Source of the DNA: Natrinema amylolyticus_A
GTDB lineage: Archaea > Halobacteriota > Halobacteria > Halobacteriales > Natrialbaceae
Assembly: GCF_042678045.1 (NCBI RefSeq)
Contig: NZ_JBHUDI010000005.1
Location: 424,505-488,504, forward strand
Length of the DNA: 64,000 bases
Reading direction: 5' to 3'
In this document: piece by piece, positions 36,724 to 45,913 of the stretch
Layout: each line of letters opens with the position of its first letter
Numbering within the stretch: position 1 is the stretch's first letter
The notes under the pieces: model-generated
What the model was told of the DNA's origin: nothing
Seen by the model: the letters and a program-made list of their open reading frames with translations, nothing else
Database searches by the model: none
Made by a program: the position numbers and the translations under genes

Positions 36724-37893
36724 ATGGCCAAAGGAGAACTGCTTACATCAGCGGTCGAGAACCGGTCCACGAAATCGACGACGGAGACGGTTCTCGAACT
36801 CGACGGAATCGCGAAACGCTACGGGAACCAGGATGTCATCGGCGATCTCTCGATCGCCGTCCGAGATGGCGAGATCCTGACCCTGCTCGGCCCATCCGGC
36901 TGTGGCAAGACCACGACGCTGCGGCTGATCGCCGGCCTCGAGAAACCCGACGCCGGCCAGATTCGACTCCAGGGCGAGCCCGTCTCCGGCGACGGCCGGT
37001 TCGTCCCACCGGAAGACCGCAACGTCGGCGTCGTCTTCCAGGACTTCGCGCTCTTTCCACACCTGACCGCCCGCGAGAACGTCGCATTCGGCCTACAAGA
37101 CCGGCCCGAGGGCGACCGTGCGGACCGCGTCGACGAACTGCTCGAGCTCGTCGGCCTCGAGGCCCACGGCGACCACTATCCCGGCGAACTCTCCGGTGGC
37201 CAGCAACAGCGGATCGCGCTCGCGCGCTCGCTGGCCCCCGAACCCGAGATGCTGTTGCTCGACGAGCCCTTCTCGAGTCTGGACGTCGACCTGCGCGTCG
37301 AGATGCGCGAGGAGGTCCGCCGGATCATCAAGCAGACGGGCGTCACCGCGATCTCCGTGACTCATGACCAGGAGGAGGCGCTGTCCATCTCCGACCGCGT
37401 CGCCGTGATGAACGACGGCGACATCGAACAGATCGACACCCCCCAGCAGGTCTTCCAGCAACCCGAGTCACGGTTCGTCGCCGGCTTTCTGGGCCACGCC
37501 AGTTTCCTCTCGGGCGAGGTCCACGGCGACAGCGTCGACACCGCGCTCGGCCGCGTTCTCCGCGACGACGTCCACGGATTGGCCCACCAGTACGACGGCT
37601 CCACCGTCGACCTCCTCGTTCGCCCCGACGACGTCACGGCCTACCCCGCCGACGGCGCGGAGGCCGACGGCCACGTCGTCTATCGGCGCTATCTCGGTCC
37701 GACCGTCCTCTATCGCGTCGAACTCGACAGTGGCGAGACCATCGAGTGTATGCACAACCACTCCGATCGGATCGACTTAGACGAGCGCGTCGGCGTCCGC
37801 GTCACCGCCGACCACGAACTCGCGTGGTTCCCCGCGGATCACCGCGAAGCGGTCGACGCGAACGCGGACGAAACCCCGGCGAGCGCCGACTGA
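36724..37893 (+). CDS. ABC transporter ATP-binding protein with TOBE domain (iron/molybdate/sugar type)
   Basis: This is a 389-residue importer ATPase. Walker A is GPSGCGKTT, the Q-loop is FQDFALFPH, the signature is LSGGQQQRIALARSLA, Walker B is MLLLDEPFSSLD, and the switch is SVTHDQEEALS. The C-terminal 110 residues form a TOBE-like domain. Such ATPases energise Fe3+ (FbpC), sugar or molybdate importers. The DtxR-type box in the promoter favours iron. No permease or binding protein is adjacent, so it must serve a transporter encoded elsewhere. I chose the ATG at 36724; a GTG at 36694 would add ten residues with no domain content. Confidence 0.88.
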   Translation: MAKGELLTSAVENRSTKSTTETVLELDGIAKRYGNQDVIGDLSIAVRDGEILTLLGPSGCGKTTTLRLIAGLEKPDAGQIRLQGEPVSGDGRFVPPEDRNVGVVFQDFALFPHLTARENVAFGLQDRPEGDRADRVDELLELVGLEAHGDHYPGELSGGQQQRIALARSLAPEPEMLLLDEPFSSLDVDLRVEMREEVRRIIKQTGVTAISVTHDQEEALSISDRVAVMNDGDIEQIDTPQQVFQQPESRFVAGFLGHASFLSGEVHGDSVDTALGRVLRDDVHGLAHQYDGSTVDLLVRPDDVTAYPADGAEADGHVVYRRYLGPTVLYRVELDSGETIECMHNHSDRIDLDERVGVRVTADHELAWFPADHREAVDANADETPASAD

Positions 37894-38068
37894 TCGCAAC
37901 CGTCACGTAGTCCAGTCACCCTATTCGACCCCGGCTATCGATATTCTCGTTGCCGTCGTGTGGGTGCCTTCCTGCTGCTCGAGCGTCCGCTGGACTGTGC
38001 CCTTCGTGTTCGCTCGTAGCGGCGGTTCGAACGAGTACCTTGATACCGATATACGCACGAATTGACGT

Positions 38069-38713
38069 ATGGCTAACAGGGCGCGGGTCGCAACGTACTA
38101 TGGGGTTACCGCCCCGGCGGTTGCCCTCGGTGCGATCGTCCTCGCGACGATCATCGCCCCACCCGAGACGTTCACGTGGCAGGACAGAGCGCTCTCCGAG
38201 ATGGGGCGGTACGGTTCCTCGACGTTTTTCCTGTTCAACGGTGGACTGATCGCGGGCGGGCTGCTCGGCCTGCCGTTCGTCTGGCACTGCTGGGCGACGA
38301 GTCGCAACGCTGTCGAACGCCTCGGCGTCGTCCTGCTCGCGATCGCGGTCGGCGGCCTGATCGGTGTCGGCGTCTTCTTTCTCGAGCACACGGCCGTCTA
38401 CGTAGAGCGGAGCTTACACGGGCTCGCGGCGCTGTCGGTGTTCGGCGTGGCGCCGTTTGCGAGCTGGGTCTACGGCTCGGGAGCGGCGCTGGCCGGCGAC
38501 GGCCGGCTGGCGGTCGCGTCGGTCTGGTTCGGGAACGTTCACCCGCTCGCGTGGCTAGGGTGGCTGCTGTCGCTCGGCGGCCGCGTCGATACCGGCACGT
38601 GGTTTGCCGTCCCCGAGTTCGTCGCCGCCGTCGCTTTCGGTGGCTGGATCGTCACGCTCGCGGTTACCCGTCGGTCTCGAGACGACGACGAATCGGCTGA
38701 CCCCGGCCGCTGA
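38069..38713 (+). CDS. DUF998-family membrane protein
   Basis: The 214-residue protein has about six membrane helices. It has the DUF998 pattern of a first helix followed by TWQDRALSEMGRYGSSTFFLFNGGLI, and a mid segment FFLEHTAVYVERSLHGLAAL. The C-terminal tail is short and charged. The function of the family is not established. An AT-rich element (GATATACG) lies about 18-25 nt upstream. Confidence 0.82.
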   Translation: MANRARVATYYGVTAPAVALGAIVLATIIAPPETFTWQDRALSEMGRYGSSTFFLFNGGLIAGGLLGLPFVWHCWATSRNAVERLGVVLLAIAVGGLIGVGVFFLEHTAVYVERSLHGLAALSVFGVAPFASWVYGSGAALAGDGRLAVASVWFGNVHPLAWLGWLLSLGGRVDTGTWFAVPEFVAAVAFGGWIVTLAVTRRSRDDDESADPGR

Positions 38714-38782
38714 GCGGTCGGGTTCGGTTTTGCGACACGTGGCCACACAACGCTTAAATCGAAACCCTTCCTAACGGCGCGT

Positions 38783-39061
38783 ATGCATAAAGACGAACTC
38801 CTCGAGCTCCACGAAGAACTCGTCGTCATCATGGAGTACTTCTCGGAGCGTGAGGAGGTCGACGAAACGCTGTTCGACCCTTACCGCCAGCTCGACGTCG
38901 ACCCCTCGCACGTCCACAAGTCGAAAAGCGAACACAAACACGCGGTCTTCGTCCTCGGCAATGCGCTCGCGAACGCGATGAGCGACGACGAGTTCTCGAG
39001 TGCCGGCCGGATCGGCAAGCGGATGAAGGAACTCGCCGAGGACGCGGAATCCAAGATCTAG
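38783..39061 (+). CDS. UPF0058 family protein
   Basis: This 92-residue helical protein begins MHKDELLELHEELVVIMEYF and contains the conserved PSHVHKSKSEHKHAVFVLGNALA segment, recognised as UPF0058. It is small, soluble and widespread in euryarchaea, and its function is unknown. An ACAACGCTTAAATCG-like promoter stretch lies just upstream. Confidence 0.88.
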   Translation: MHKDELLELHEELVVIMEYFSEREEVDETLFDPYRQLDVDPSHVHKSKSEHKHAVFVLGNALANAMSDDEFSSAGRIGKRMKELAEDAESKI

Positions 39062-39109
39062 TGACTGTCTAGGCGAAACGTATTTGGTGCGGTTCCCGCT
39101 TGTTGACGT

Positions 39110-41635
39110 ATGGATCCGCGCACGCAAGAGCGCGTCGAGGAGTGGGACTCCCGCCCGTTCAACGGCGGGTTCGACGGTCTCTCCGATCTCGCCCACGCTG
39201 ATTTCTCCGGTGCGGTATCGGCGGCTGGCACGTGGCTTTTTCTGCTCAACGGCCGCGTCGTCGGTGTCATCGATGGCGATATCGAAGATTTCGAAACCGT
39301 CTCGGGCACGTGTTACGAGGCACCCCATCCGTCGCTACCCCTGCTCTGTACAATGGAAGAACAGGGCGGCGAGACACGGGCGAAGTACTATACGAACGAG
39401 ACTCCGCTTCGGGAAGTCGACGACACGCTCCAGAGTGGGTCGTTCACCGGGTACGTCGAACTGAGCGAGAACGTCCTCAGCGGCGACTACTACGCCGTCT
39501 ACTACGGCGGTCGCCGGATGGCTGCGGCGTACATCGGGAACGCCGAACGGCTGCTCACCGGCGAGGAGGCGTTCGAACGCGCGGCCGACGAGGTCGGCAT
39601 CTACGAGGTCATCGACGTCGAAATCGACGTCGTCGACGTGCCGGGAACGGGCGACTCGGCGTCGGAGACGGAATCGACGACCGAATCCCCACCCTCCGAC
39701 GCCGCGGTCGATGCCGGCGCACCCAGCGCAGCGACCGATGACGACTCGGAACCCGACACGACGGGGTCATCGATCGAACCGATCGACGTCTCGAGCACTG
39801 ACGCAGTTGATTCCGCTCGCACGGCCGGGACCGAGTCGGTCGAAGACGCCACTGACGACGAGCCGTCGGCGCTGTCGTCGGAGATCGACCTCACGGACGA
39901 TCCGTCGGGCATCACGGCAACCGACAGCAGCGAGACCGAGACCGAGTCGCCGTCGGCCGGGATCACCGAGTCGGCGCCCACTGATGATTCCGGCCCGGCG
40001 TCCGCTTCCGAGCCGTCCGCTGTCGACGAGACTCCACAGACACCGGACCGAGACGCCCCGACGGAGCCAGACTCGAGCGGGCAGAGCGAGGCCGACGCGG
40101 TATCGACAGAAGCGATTGACTCCGAGCCAGCGTCGACGGCGGAAGCGCCAGTTGCCGAGGAACCGTCGACCGACGAACCATCGACAGTGGACGCCGATCC
40201 CGAGTCGACGTCGAACCCCGACCTCGCCGAAATCGAAGCGGCGGCCGAGGAACTCGATCGGAACGACATCTCCTGGGTCGACGACGACGGCGAGCCATCG
40301 ACCGGATCGGCCAGTGACGGTTCCGTCACCGAGTCCGGAGCGGCGACCGAGGACGAGGGACTCGAGGAGGAGTTCGAACGCGAAGCGGAGTGGCGCGAGA
40401 CACGACGTATCCCCTCGATCGATCCGGAGAACAGCGATTCGGAGTCCGACTCGAGTACGGGTGGGCGCGAGCTCCGGATGGACCAGCCGTCGACGTCGTC
40501 GGACGCGAGCACGGCTGCGTCACCGTCGAACACCGCTCGGTCCGACGCCAGTTCCACGGAGCGAACTGCGACGGCCACGGCGTCGGCCGGGGGCACGTCC
40601 GAGTCACGGACGGATCACTCCCAGACGCAGGAACCCCCCCGCTCAGGGGGAGACGCCGCCACCGCCGACACACAGCGCGAGCGGGTTTCGGCGCTCACCG
40701 AGAAAGTCGAGACGTTGCAGGAACAGCGCGATACGCTCGCGACGAAAGCCGAGGAACTCGAGACCGAACGCGACCGGCTGCGCGCCGAAAACGACGACCT
40801 GTCCGCGACGATCGACCGACTCCAGTCCCGGATCGACGACCTCGAGACGGAACTCGAGCAGGCCCGCACGCGCGAGGCTGACGACGCGAAGGCCGGAACC
40901 AGTGCCAGCACACAGCTCTCGCCCCAGCAGGCGCTCTCGCAGACGAACCTCTTCGTCAGGTACGCCTCGAAGAGCCAGCCGACCCTCGAGACGGCCCACG
41001 GTGGCGATGCCGACCGGAGCGAGGTCGCCTCGAACCTGCGACTGGAACACCACACCGGGTTCGACTCGAGCGACACTGCCGTCGACGGCCAGTCTTACGA
41101 CGAGTTCCTCGAGACGACGATGGAGTATCGGTTCGTCGACTGGCTCACCGAAATGCTCCTCTATGAGATCCGCGACACCGGGAACGCGAACGGACTTGGT
41201 GACCTCTACGACGCGATCCCGCGGATCGATCGGGCGGAACTCGGTGCGACCATCTCGCTTGCCGATGACGACACTGAAGACGTCCCCGAGCAGGTGACCT
41301 TCGACATCGTCGCGTTCGACAAGATGGGGAACCCGTTACTGCTGGTCACGCTCAACGACTCACGCGAGCCCGCGACGAAAGACCTGCTCGCGGAACTCGA
41401 GGAAGCCGCCTCCGCCGTCAAGGCGAACTATCCGGATCTGGCGGCCGCGATCGCCGTTACCTCGAGTTACTTCGAGCCCGGTGCGCTCGAGGTGGCCGAA
41501 CAGGCGACGAGCAGCGGCTTCCTCAGCCGGAGCTCGAAGCTGAGTTACGTCAACCTCTCGCGCAAATCCGGCTATCACCTCTGTCTCGTCGAGTCGCGCT
41601 CGGAAGGGTTCCACATGAACGTGCCCGAGCTATAG
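39110..41635 (+). CDS. Large haloarchaeal protein: globular N-terminus, disordered acidic linker, coiled coil, C-terminal alpha/beta domain
   Basis: This is an 841-residue protein. Residues 1 to about 180 are a conserved globular domain (EWDSRPFNGGFDGLSDLAHADFSGA, with GDYYAVYYGGRR). About 185-520 is a Ser/Thr/Asp/Glu-rich low-complexity linker. About 525-600 is a coiled coil (RVSALTEKVETLQEQRDTL). Residues from about 605 form a folded domain with TFDIVAFDKMGNPLLLVTLND, reminiscent of a restriction-endonuclease-like fold without a clear catalytic set. The wHTH gene at 41831-42136 is convergent and not in its operon. The function is unknown; a sensor or scaffold tied to nucleic acid is one possibility. 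Confidence 0.75.
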   Translation: MDPRTQERVEEWDSRPFNGGFDGLSDLAHADFSGAVSAAGTWLFLLNGRVVGVIDGDIEDFETVSGTCYEAPHPSLPLLCTMEEQGGETRAKYYTNETPLREVDDTLQSGSFTGYVELSENVLSGDYYAVYYGGRRMAAAYIGNAERLLTGEEAFERAADEVGIYEVIDVEIDVVDVPGTGDSASETESTTESPPSDAAVDAGAPSAATDDDSEPDTTGSSIEPIDVSSTDAVDSARTAGTESVEDATDDEPSALSSEIDLTDDPSGITATDSSETETESPSAGITESAPTDDSGPASASEPSAVDETPQTPDRDAPTEPDSSGQSEADAVSTEAIDSEPASTAEAPVAEEPSTDEPSTVDADPESTSNPDLAEIEAAAEELDRNDISWVDDDGEPSTGSASDGSVTESGAATEDEGLEEEFEREAEWRETRRIPSIDPENSDSESDSSTGGRELRMDQPSTSSDASTAASPSNTARSDASSTERTATATASAGGTSESRTDHSQTQEPPRSGGDAATADTQRERVSALTEKVETLQEQRDTLATKAEELETERDRLRAENDDLSATIDRLQSRIDDLETELEQARTREADDAKAGTSASTQLSPQQALSQTNLFVRYASKSQPTLETAHGGDADRSEVASNLRLEHHTGFDSSDTAVDGQSYDEFLETTMEYRFVDWLTEMLLYEIRDTGNANGLGDLYDAIPRIDRAELGATISLADDDTEDVPEQVTFDIVAFDKMGNPLLLVTLNDSREPATKDLLAELEEAASAVKANYPDLAAAIAVTSSYFEPGALEVAEQATSSGFLSRSSKLSYVNLSRKSGYHLCLVESRSEGFHMNVPEL

Positions 41636-41830
41636 CCGGTCGCACTCGATTCTGTTATCGCCGTTCTGATCGCTGCCGATAGCAGTTGCTCTGACGAGTG
41701 ACTTCCGGAGACGATCGGCTGCTCGAGCGCTCGAGTCTGGCCGAAACGCGGTGGGAAGAAGTGTACTCCGTCCGTGTCGCACCGGCGTCGATCGCGGGGA
41801 CGGGCGACAACGTCCGACGTGGACGAGAGA

Positions 41831-42136
41831 CTAGCCTTCGATCTCTGCGACGTCTTCGATCTTCATGCCGTCGAGCTTGTCGACGATGTCGTCGAGCTTT
41901 TCGTCGAGTTCATCGACGAACTCGGCGGTGCGCTCGGTCTTGATTGCACCCTGGCTCGAGGGCTCGATGAGGTTCTCCTCCTCAAGGACGCGAAGCGAGT
42001 AGCGGACCTTGTGGTGCGGGTACCCCGTCTCGTTCGACATCTTGACGATCCCGATCGGTTCGTTCTCGATGACCATCTTCAGGACCTGCAGATGTCGTTC
42101 CAGCATATCGACTTCCTTCTCAAGTCGGTCTATCAT
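41831..42136 (-). CDS. Winged-helix transcriptional regulator
   Basis: The 101-residue protein starts with a short helix (IDRLEKEVDMLERHLQVLKMV). A winged HTH follows (EPIGIVKMSNETGYPHHKVRYSLRVLEEENLIEPS), then a C-terminal acidic coiled segment, probably for dimerisation. It is a conserved archaeal small regulator. A strong TATA element (CTTTTAAAAG, 42162-42171) sits about 26 nt upstream of the start, which suits a nearly leaderless mRNA. Confidence 0.85.
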   Translation of the reverse strand: MIDRLEKEVDMLERHLQVLKMVIENEPIGIVKMSNETGYPHHKVRYSLRVLEEENLIEPSSQGAIKTERTAEFVDELDEKLDDIVDKLDGMKIEDVAEIEG

Positions 42137-42505
42137 GGCATTTGTTAACTTGTCTTTGGGCCTTTTAAAAGTTACTCTCGAGCGCTGAAACGACTACGAC
42201 CAATATGTCAATCACTCCTGTCAGTAGTTAACGCTTCCGATGTGGCCGGTTTCCTGTTAGAAGACGTGTCCCTCCCATCGAATTATACGACTGGCAGCGA
42301 ACGGTCTGAGGGCCGTCAGCCGTCGCGGGAGAAACTGGTGACAGAACGTCCCTGAATCTCCGTTTCGACGTCTCTGACGTCCGAATGCTGGAGAGACAGT
42401 GTCGATGCGGCTCGTCGATCGATCGGCAGCCTGCCTCGTGGATCTCGGTGGTGACACCCGTATACCGTAATCTGTTTATCGGCCGGGCAAGAACCCGACG
42501 CTGTT
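42137..42505. other. Divergent promoter region between wHTH gene and purA
   Basis: This 369-bp interval carries the wHTH TATA box (42162-42171, minus strand) and a TGTTTATCGG element at about 42473-42482 for purA. The middle (42180-42460) holds short frames with basic, haloarchaea-atypical composition. I saw no convincing gene, RNA or repeat in it. Confidence 0.5.
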
Positions 42506-43870
42506 ATGACCGTCACTATCGTCGGGTCGCAACTCGGCGACGAAGGCAAGGGTGGGGTCGTCGACCTGTACGGCGACGCCGCCGACGTCGTCGCCCGGTA
42601 TCAGGGCGGCGACAACGCTGGCCATACCGTCGTTCACGACGGAGAGAAGTACAAACTGTCGCTCGTGCCGTCGGGGGCCGTCCGAGGAAAGGTCGGCGTC
42701 CTCGGCAACGGCTGTGTCGTCAATCCCGAGACGCTGTTCGACGAGATCGACACGCTCCGCGACCGCGGCCTCGAGCCGGACGTTCGCGTGGCCGAGCGCG
42801 CACACGTCATTCTTCCCTATCATCGCGCGCTCGACGGGATCGAAGAAGAAGAAAAGGACGACCTCGCCGCTGGCACCACCAAACGCGGCATCGGTCCGAC
42901 CTACGAGGACAAGGCCGGCCGCCGCGGCGTCCGAATCGGCGATCTACTCGATCCAGACGTGCTTCGCGAGCGACTCGAGTACGTCGTCCCCCAGAAGAAG
43001 GCCCTCGCAGAGGAGGTCTTCGAGAAGGAAACCGGCGAAGAGTTCGACATCGACCACCTCTACGAGACCTACCGCGAGTACGGCAAGCGACTCGAGGAGG
43101 AAGACATGACTGTCGACTGCGGGACGTTCCTCCAGGAACGTATCGACGCCGGCGACAACGTCATGCTCGAGGGCGCACAGGGAACGTCGCTCGACATCGA
43201 CCACGGTGTCTACCCCTACGTCACCTCCTCGAATCCGAGTTCGGGTGGCGCGACTGTCGGCACCGGCCTCGGCCCGACCGTCATCGGACAGGGCGACGTC
43301 ATCGGCATTGTGAAAGCCTACCTCTCGCGGGTCGGCACGGGTCCGCTCCCGACCGAACTCGGTGGCGTCGAGGATCAGACGCCCGACTACGACCCGAACG
43401 AGGGTGCCGGTGAGGACGAAGAGGAACTCGCGACCCAGATCCGAGACGAGGGTGGCGAGTACGGGACCGTCACCGGCCGCCCACGTCGCGTCGGGTGGCT
43501 CGACATGCCGATGTTGCGCCACGCAACCCGCGCGAACGGCTTTACCGGCCTCGCGATCAACCACATCGACGTGCTGGCTGGTCTCGACGAAGTGAAAGTC
43601 GGCCACAGCTACGAGTTCGACGGCGAGGAGATCTTCACCGTGCCCCCGACGACCGAACAGTGGGGCCGCTGTGAGGCCACGTTCAAGTCCTTCGACGGCT
43701 GGCCCGAGGTCGACTGGGCCGCGGTCGCCGCCGAGGGCTACGAGGCCATCCCCGAGAACGCACGAACGTACCTCGAGTACATCAGCGACGAACTCGACAC
43801 GCCGATCTACGCAGTCGGTGTCGGCCCCGGCCGCGAGGAGACAGTCGTCGTCGAGAACCCCTACGAGTAG
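42506..43870 (+). CDS. purA: Adenylosuccinate synthase
   Basis: The 454-residue enzyme joins IMP and aspartate using GTP, the first committed step to AMP. The N-terminal GTP-binding loop is GSQLGDEGKGGVVD, followed by GGDNAGHTVV. TTKRGIGPTYEDKAGRRG and MLEGAQGTSLDIDHGVYPYVTSSNP are the classic family segments. A VGxGPGREETV motif lies near the C-terminus. A TATA-like element is at about 42474. The neighbours are unrelated. Confidence 0.97.
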   Translation: MTVTIVGSQLGDEGKGGVVDLYGDAADVVARYQGGDNAGHTVVHDGEKYKLSLVPSGAVRGKVGVLGNGCVVNPETLFDEIDTLRDRGLEPDVRVAERAHVILPYHRALDGIEEEEKDDLAAGTTKRGIGPTYEDKAGRRGVRIGDLLDPDVLRERLEYVVPQKKALAEEVFEKETGEEFDIDHLYETYREYGKRLEEEDMTVDCGTFLQERIDAGDNVMLEGAQGTSLDIDHGVYPYVTSSNPSSGGATVGTGLGPTVIGQGDVIGIVKAYLSRVGTGPLPTELGGVEDQTPDYDPNEGAGEDEEELATQIRDEGGEYGTVTGRPRRVGWLDMPMLRHATRANGFTGLAINHIDVLAGLDEVKVGHSYEFDGEEIFTVPPTTEQWGRCEATFKSFDGWPEVDWAAVAAEGYEAIPENARTYLEYISDELDTPIYAVGVGPGREETVVVENPYE

Positions 43871-43941
43871 CCGCGCGGATCACTCGCGACTGTCCGGGAC
43901 GTTCCCGAAACCTTTTGCTGGAGGCGACGAGCCTACGTAGT

Positions 43942-44136
43942 ATGAAGGAGTCGTTGCTGGACATTCTCTGCTGTCCGCTCGATAAACACGATCTGGAACT
44001 CGAGGACGCCGAGTACGACGGCGACGAGGTCGTCGGCGGCGAACTCGTCTGTACCGAGTGTGGCGAGACCTACCCGATCGAAGACGGGATTCCGAACCTG
44101 CTGCCACCGGACATGCGCGAAGAAACGCCGGCCTGA
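43942..44136 (+). CDS. Trm112-like zinc protein (methyltransferase activator family)
   Basis: This 64-residue protein has the Trm112/UPF0434 layout: LLDILCCPLDKHDLEL near the start, then CTECGETYPIEDGIPNLLP near the end. The cysteines (CCP and CxxC) suit one zinc. In archaea Trm112 activates several tRNA and protein methyltransferases. It ends 14 nt before the start of the DUF7524-like gene. Confidence 0.85.
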   Translation: MKESLLDILCCPLDKHDLELEDAEYDGDEVVGGELVCTECGETYPIEDGIPNLLPPDMREETPA

Positions 44137-44150
44137 CGGACATCGAAACC

Positions 44151-44741
44151 GTGTCACCGACCGAGGTCACCGTCCACGTCAACCGCAGGTCCGCAAACGC
44201 GCTCGAGCCGGCCAGCACCGTGCTCGAGACCGACGACTCGTTTTGCCTCTCACTGCAGGGCCACGAGTCACCCGCACACGTCCACTGTCGTCTCGACGGC
44301 GACCTCGAGCGGATCGCGTCGCTCGGCGATGCGAACTACTACGTCGAACCGAACAGCGTCACGACCGTCCCGATCGCCGTCGATGCCGACGCGATCGACC
44401 GACCAGTCGACGGCCGCCTCGAGGTCCTGACGGGCTATGGCTCCGAATCGGTCGCGATCGAGGTCACAGTCGTTCCCGGTCCGCCGGACGTCGACGTCGA
44501 CGAATCGCTCGCCGAACCGGCCCGTTCGACGCCCGAGCCGACGCCGCTCGAGCGCGCGATCGACCAGGTGACCGCCGTCAGCGGACTCGATTCGGGAACG
44601 CTTGCGGTACTGGCGCTTGGTGTGGTCGCGCTCGGGATCGGGGCGCTAACCGCGGCGTCGATCGGCGGTCCGGTCGCGACGGCCGGTCTGGCGATCGTCG
44701 TCGCCGGGGTCGTCGTGGCGCTGTTTCTGTTACTGCAGTAG
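44151..44741 (+). CDS. Haloarchaeal protein with beta domain and C-terminal membrane helices (DUF7524-like)
   Basis: The 196-residue protein has an N-terminal beta-rich domain (SPTEVTVHVNRRSANALEP ... VLTGYGSESVAIEV), a short proline-rich linker, and two C-terminal hydrophobic helices at about 150-170 and 175-195. I chose the GTG at 44151 because it directly precedes the beta domain. Upstream in-frame sequence overlaps the Trm112-like gene in another frame. The function is unknown; the family name is from memory. Confidence 0.7.
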   Translation: MSPTEVTVHVNRRSANALEPASTVLETDDSFCLSLQGHESPAHVHCRLDGDLERIASLGDANYYVEPNSVTTVPIAVDADAIDRPVDGRLEVLTGYGSESVAIEVTVVPGPPDVDVDESLAEPARSTPEPTPLERAIDQVTAVSGLDSGTLAVLALGVVALGIGALTAASIGGPVATAGLAIVVAGVVVALFLLLQ

Positions 44742-44791
44742 AATCGGACGCTGGCGTTCGAACTGTCCGGTTCGAGTGCGACTCGGGAGAC

Positions 44792-45910
44792 CTATTCGTC
44801 GACCTGCGTCGCCTCGAGTCCGTCCTCGCCGACTCGCTTGGCCCGGAGATATCGCGCCCGATATCGGTTCGCACCGTCGTAGACGTCGGCCTCGCGAATC
44901 TCGTCGACCCGGCCGTCGGCGACGGCGTCGATCAGCTCTTCGAGCTGGTTGAGTTCGCTGGTCGTGAGCTCGAGTTCGTAGGTATGTTCCTCTTCGGACT
45001 CGAGGATAGCCCACTTGCGGGCGGCTGCGACGACGAGCGAGCAGGGTTCCCGGCAGGGGAACGCCCCATCGCCGCCGTCGACGTCCAAGTCGTCGTCTTC
45101 GTCGTACTCCCACTCGCGTCGCCGAAGACACTGCGAGTCGACACAGCAGGCTTCAGCCATCCAGTCGACGGCCCCGCGGGGAAGTTCGTCGATCACGTCG
45201 TAGATGCCGGTCTGGCGCTCGGCGGTCTCGGTCCAGTGGTCGACGTCTAGGTTGCCACGCAGTTCGCGGTGCCAGTTGGCGATCGTGGCGGGATAGAGGA
45301 AGCCGACCGTTTCGACGAGTTCCGCACCCGAAAGCCCAGTAAACGCCCAGCCGGAGACGAGCGTGGGCGCGGTTTTCAGCGGCCGGTAGCGGCCGTCCTC
45401 GTCGTAGGTTGCGATCTCGCGGGCGTCGCGCGGGTCGTCGTAGACCTCGAGGTCGGCGAGGTCGCTGTCGGCGTCGTCGACGTGCCAGAGGTCGTAAACG
45501 CGCTCGCCGTCGGGGTCGTCGACGTCGACGAAGCGGGCCGTGATCGCCAGCTGACCCCAGTGGCGGTCGATACCGTCGCGGAGCGCGTCGTACCGAGTCG
45601 GTACCGCGAGCTCTTCGGTTGTGTTCTCGTCGGCATCCGGAATCGGTGCGTGTTCACACCACCGCAGGAACGCACGCCGGGCAGTATCTTCTCCACCGAC
45701 GGTCTCCTGCCAGTAGCGCCAGTTGGTGACGTACTCCTCACAGGTCTCGAGCGCCTCCCGAAGGGCGTCCTCGTCGAGGTCGTGCCACTCGTTGTCCGGC
45801 GTCTCGAGAGTGTAGTCGCCGTCTTCCACGTCGATCCGGAGGCCGTCGAACGCGACGCCGGCCGATGCGCGATCGGTCAGCGTCTCGAGGTCGTCCGTCG
45901 CTATCGTCAC
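44792..45910 (-). CDS. DR2241-like iron-sulfur protein
   Basis: The 372-residue protein resembles the DR2241 family. The N-terminal helical part is rich in Trp and acidic residues. The central region carries a cysteine cluster (CCVDSQC, then FPCREPC about 25 residues later) suited to one [4Fe-4S] centre, and the C-terminus is helical. It lies 3 nt downstream of a CbiX-type chelatase. In other organisms DR2241-type domains are linked to CbiX, so a joint role in sirohydrochlorin metallation or tetrapyrrole metabolism is likely. No other cobalamin or siroheme gene is in the window. Confidence 0.75.
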   Translation of the reverse strand: MTIATDDLETLTDRASAGVAFDGLRIDVEDGDYTLETPDNEWHDLDEDALREALETCEEYVTNWRYWQETVGGEDTARRAFLRWCEHAPIPDADENTTEELAVPTRYDALRDGIDRHWGQLAITARFVDVDDPDGERVYDLWHVDDADSDLADLEVYDDPRDAREIATYDEDGRYRPLKTAPTLVSGWAFTGLSGAELVETVGFLYPATIANWHRELRGNLDVDHWTETAERQTGIYDVIDELPRGAVDWMAEACCVDSQCLRRREWEYDEDDDLDVDGGDGAFPCREPCSLVVAAARKWAILESEEEHTYELELTTSELNQLEELIDAVADGRVDEIREADVYDGANRYRARYLRAKRVGEDGLEATQVDE

Positions 45911-45913
45911 GCG

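Noticed and set aside
40630..40650. Perfect C-run/G-run hairpin inside the large modular gene
   Set aside because: It lies within the low-complexity linker coding sequence in frame, and the protein continues normally, so it is probably incidental rather than a terminator or frameshift site.
42257..42457. 66-codon minus-strand frame between the wHTH gene and purA
   Set aside because: The product would be strongly basic and Ser/Arg-rich, unlike haloarchaeal proteins, and no promoter or ribosome-binding context supports it.
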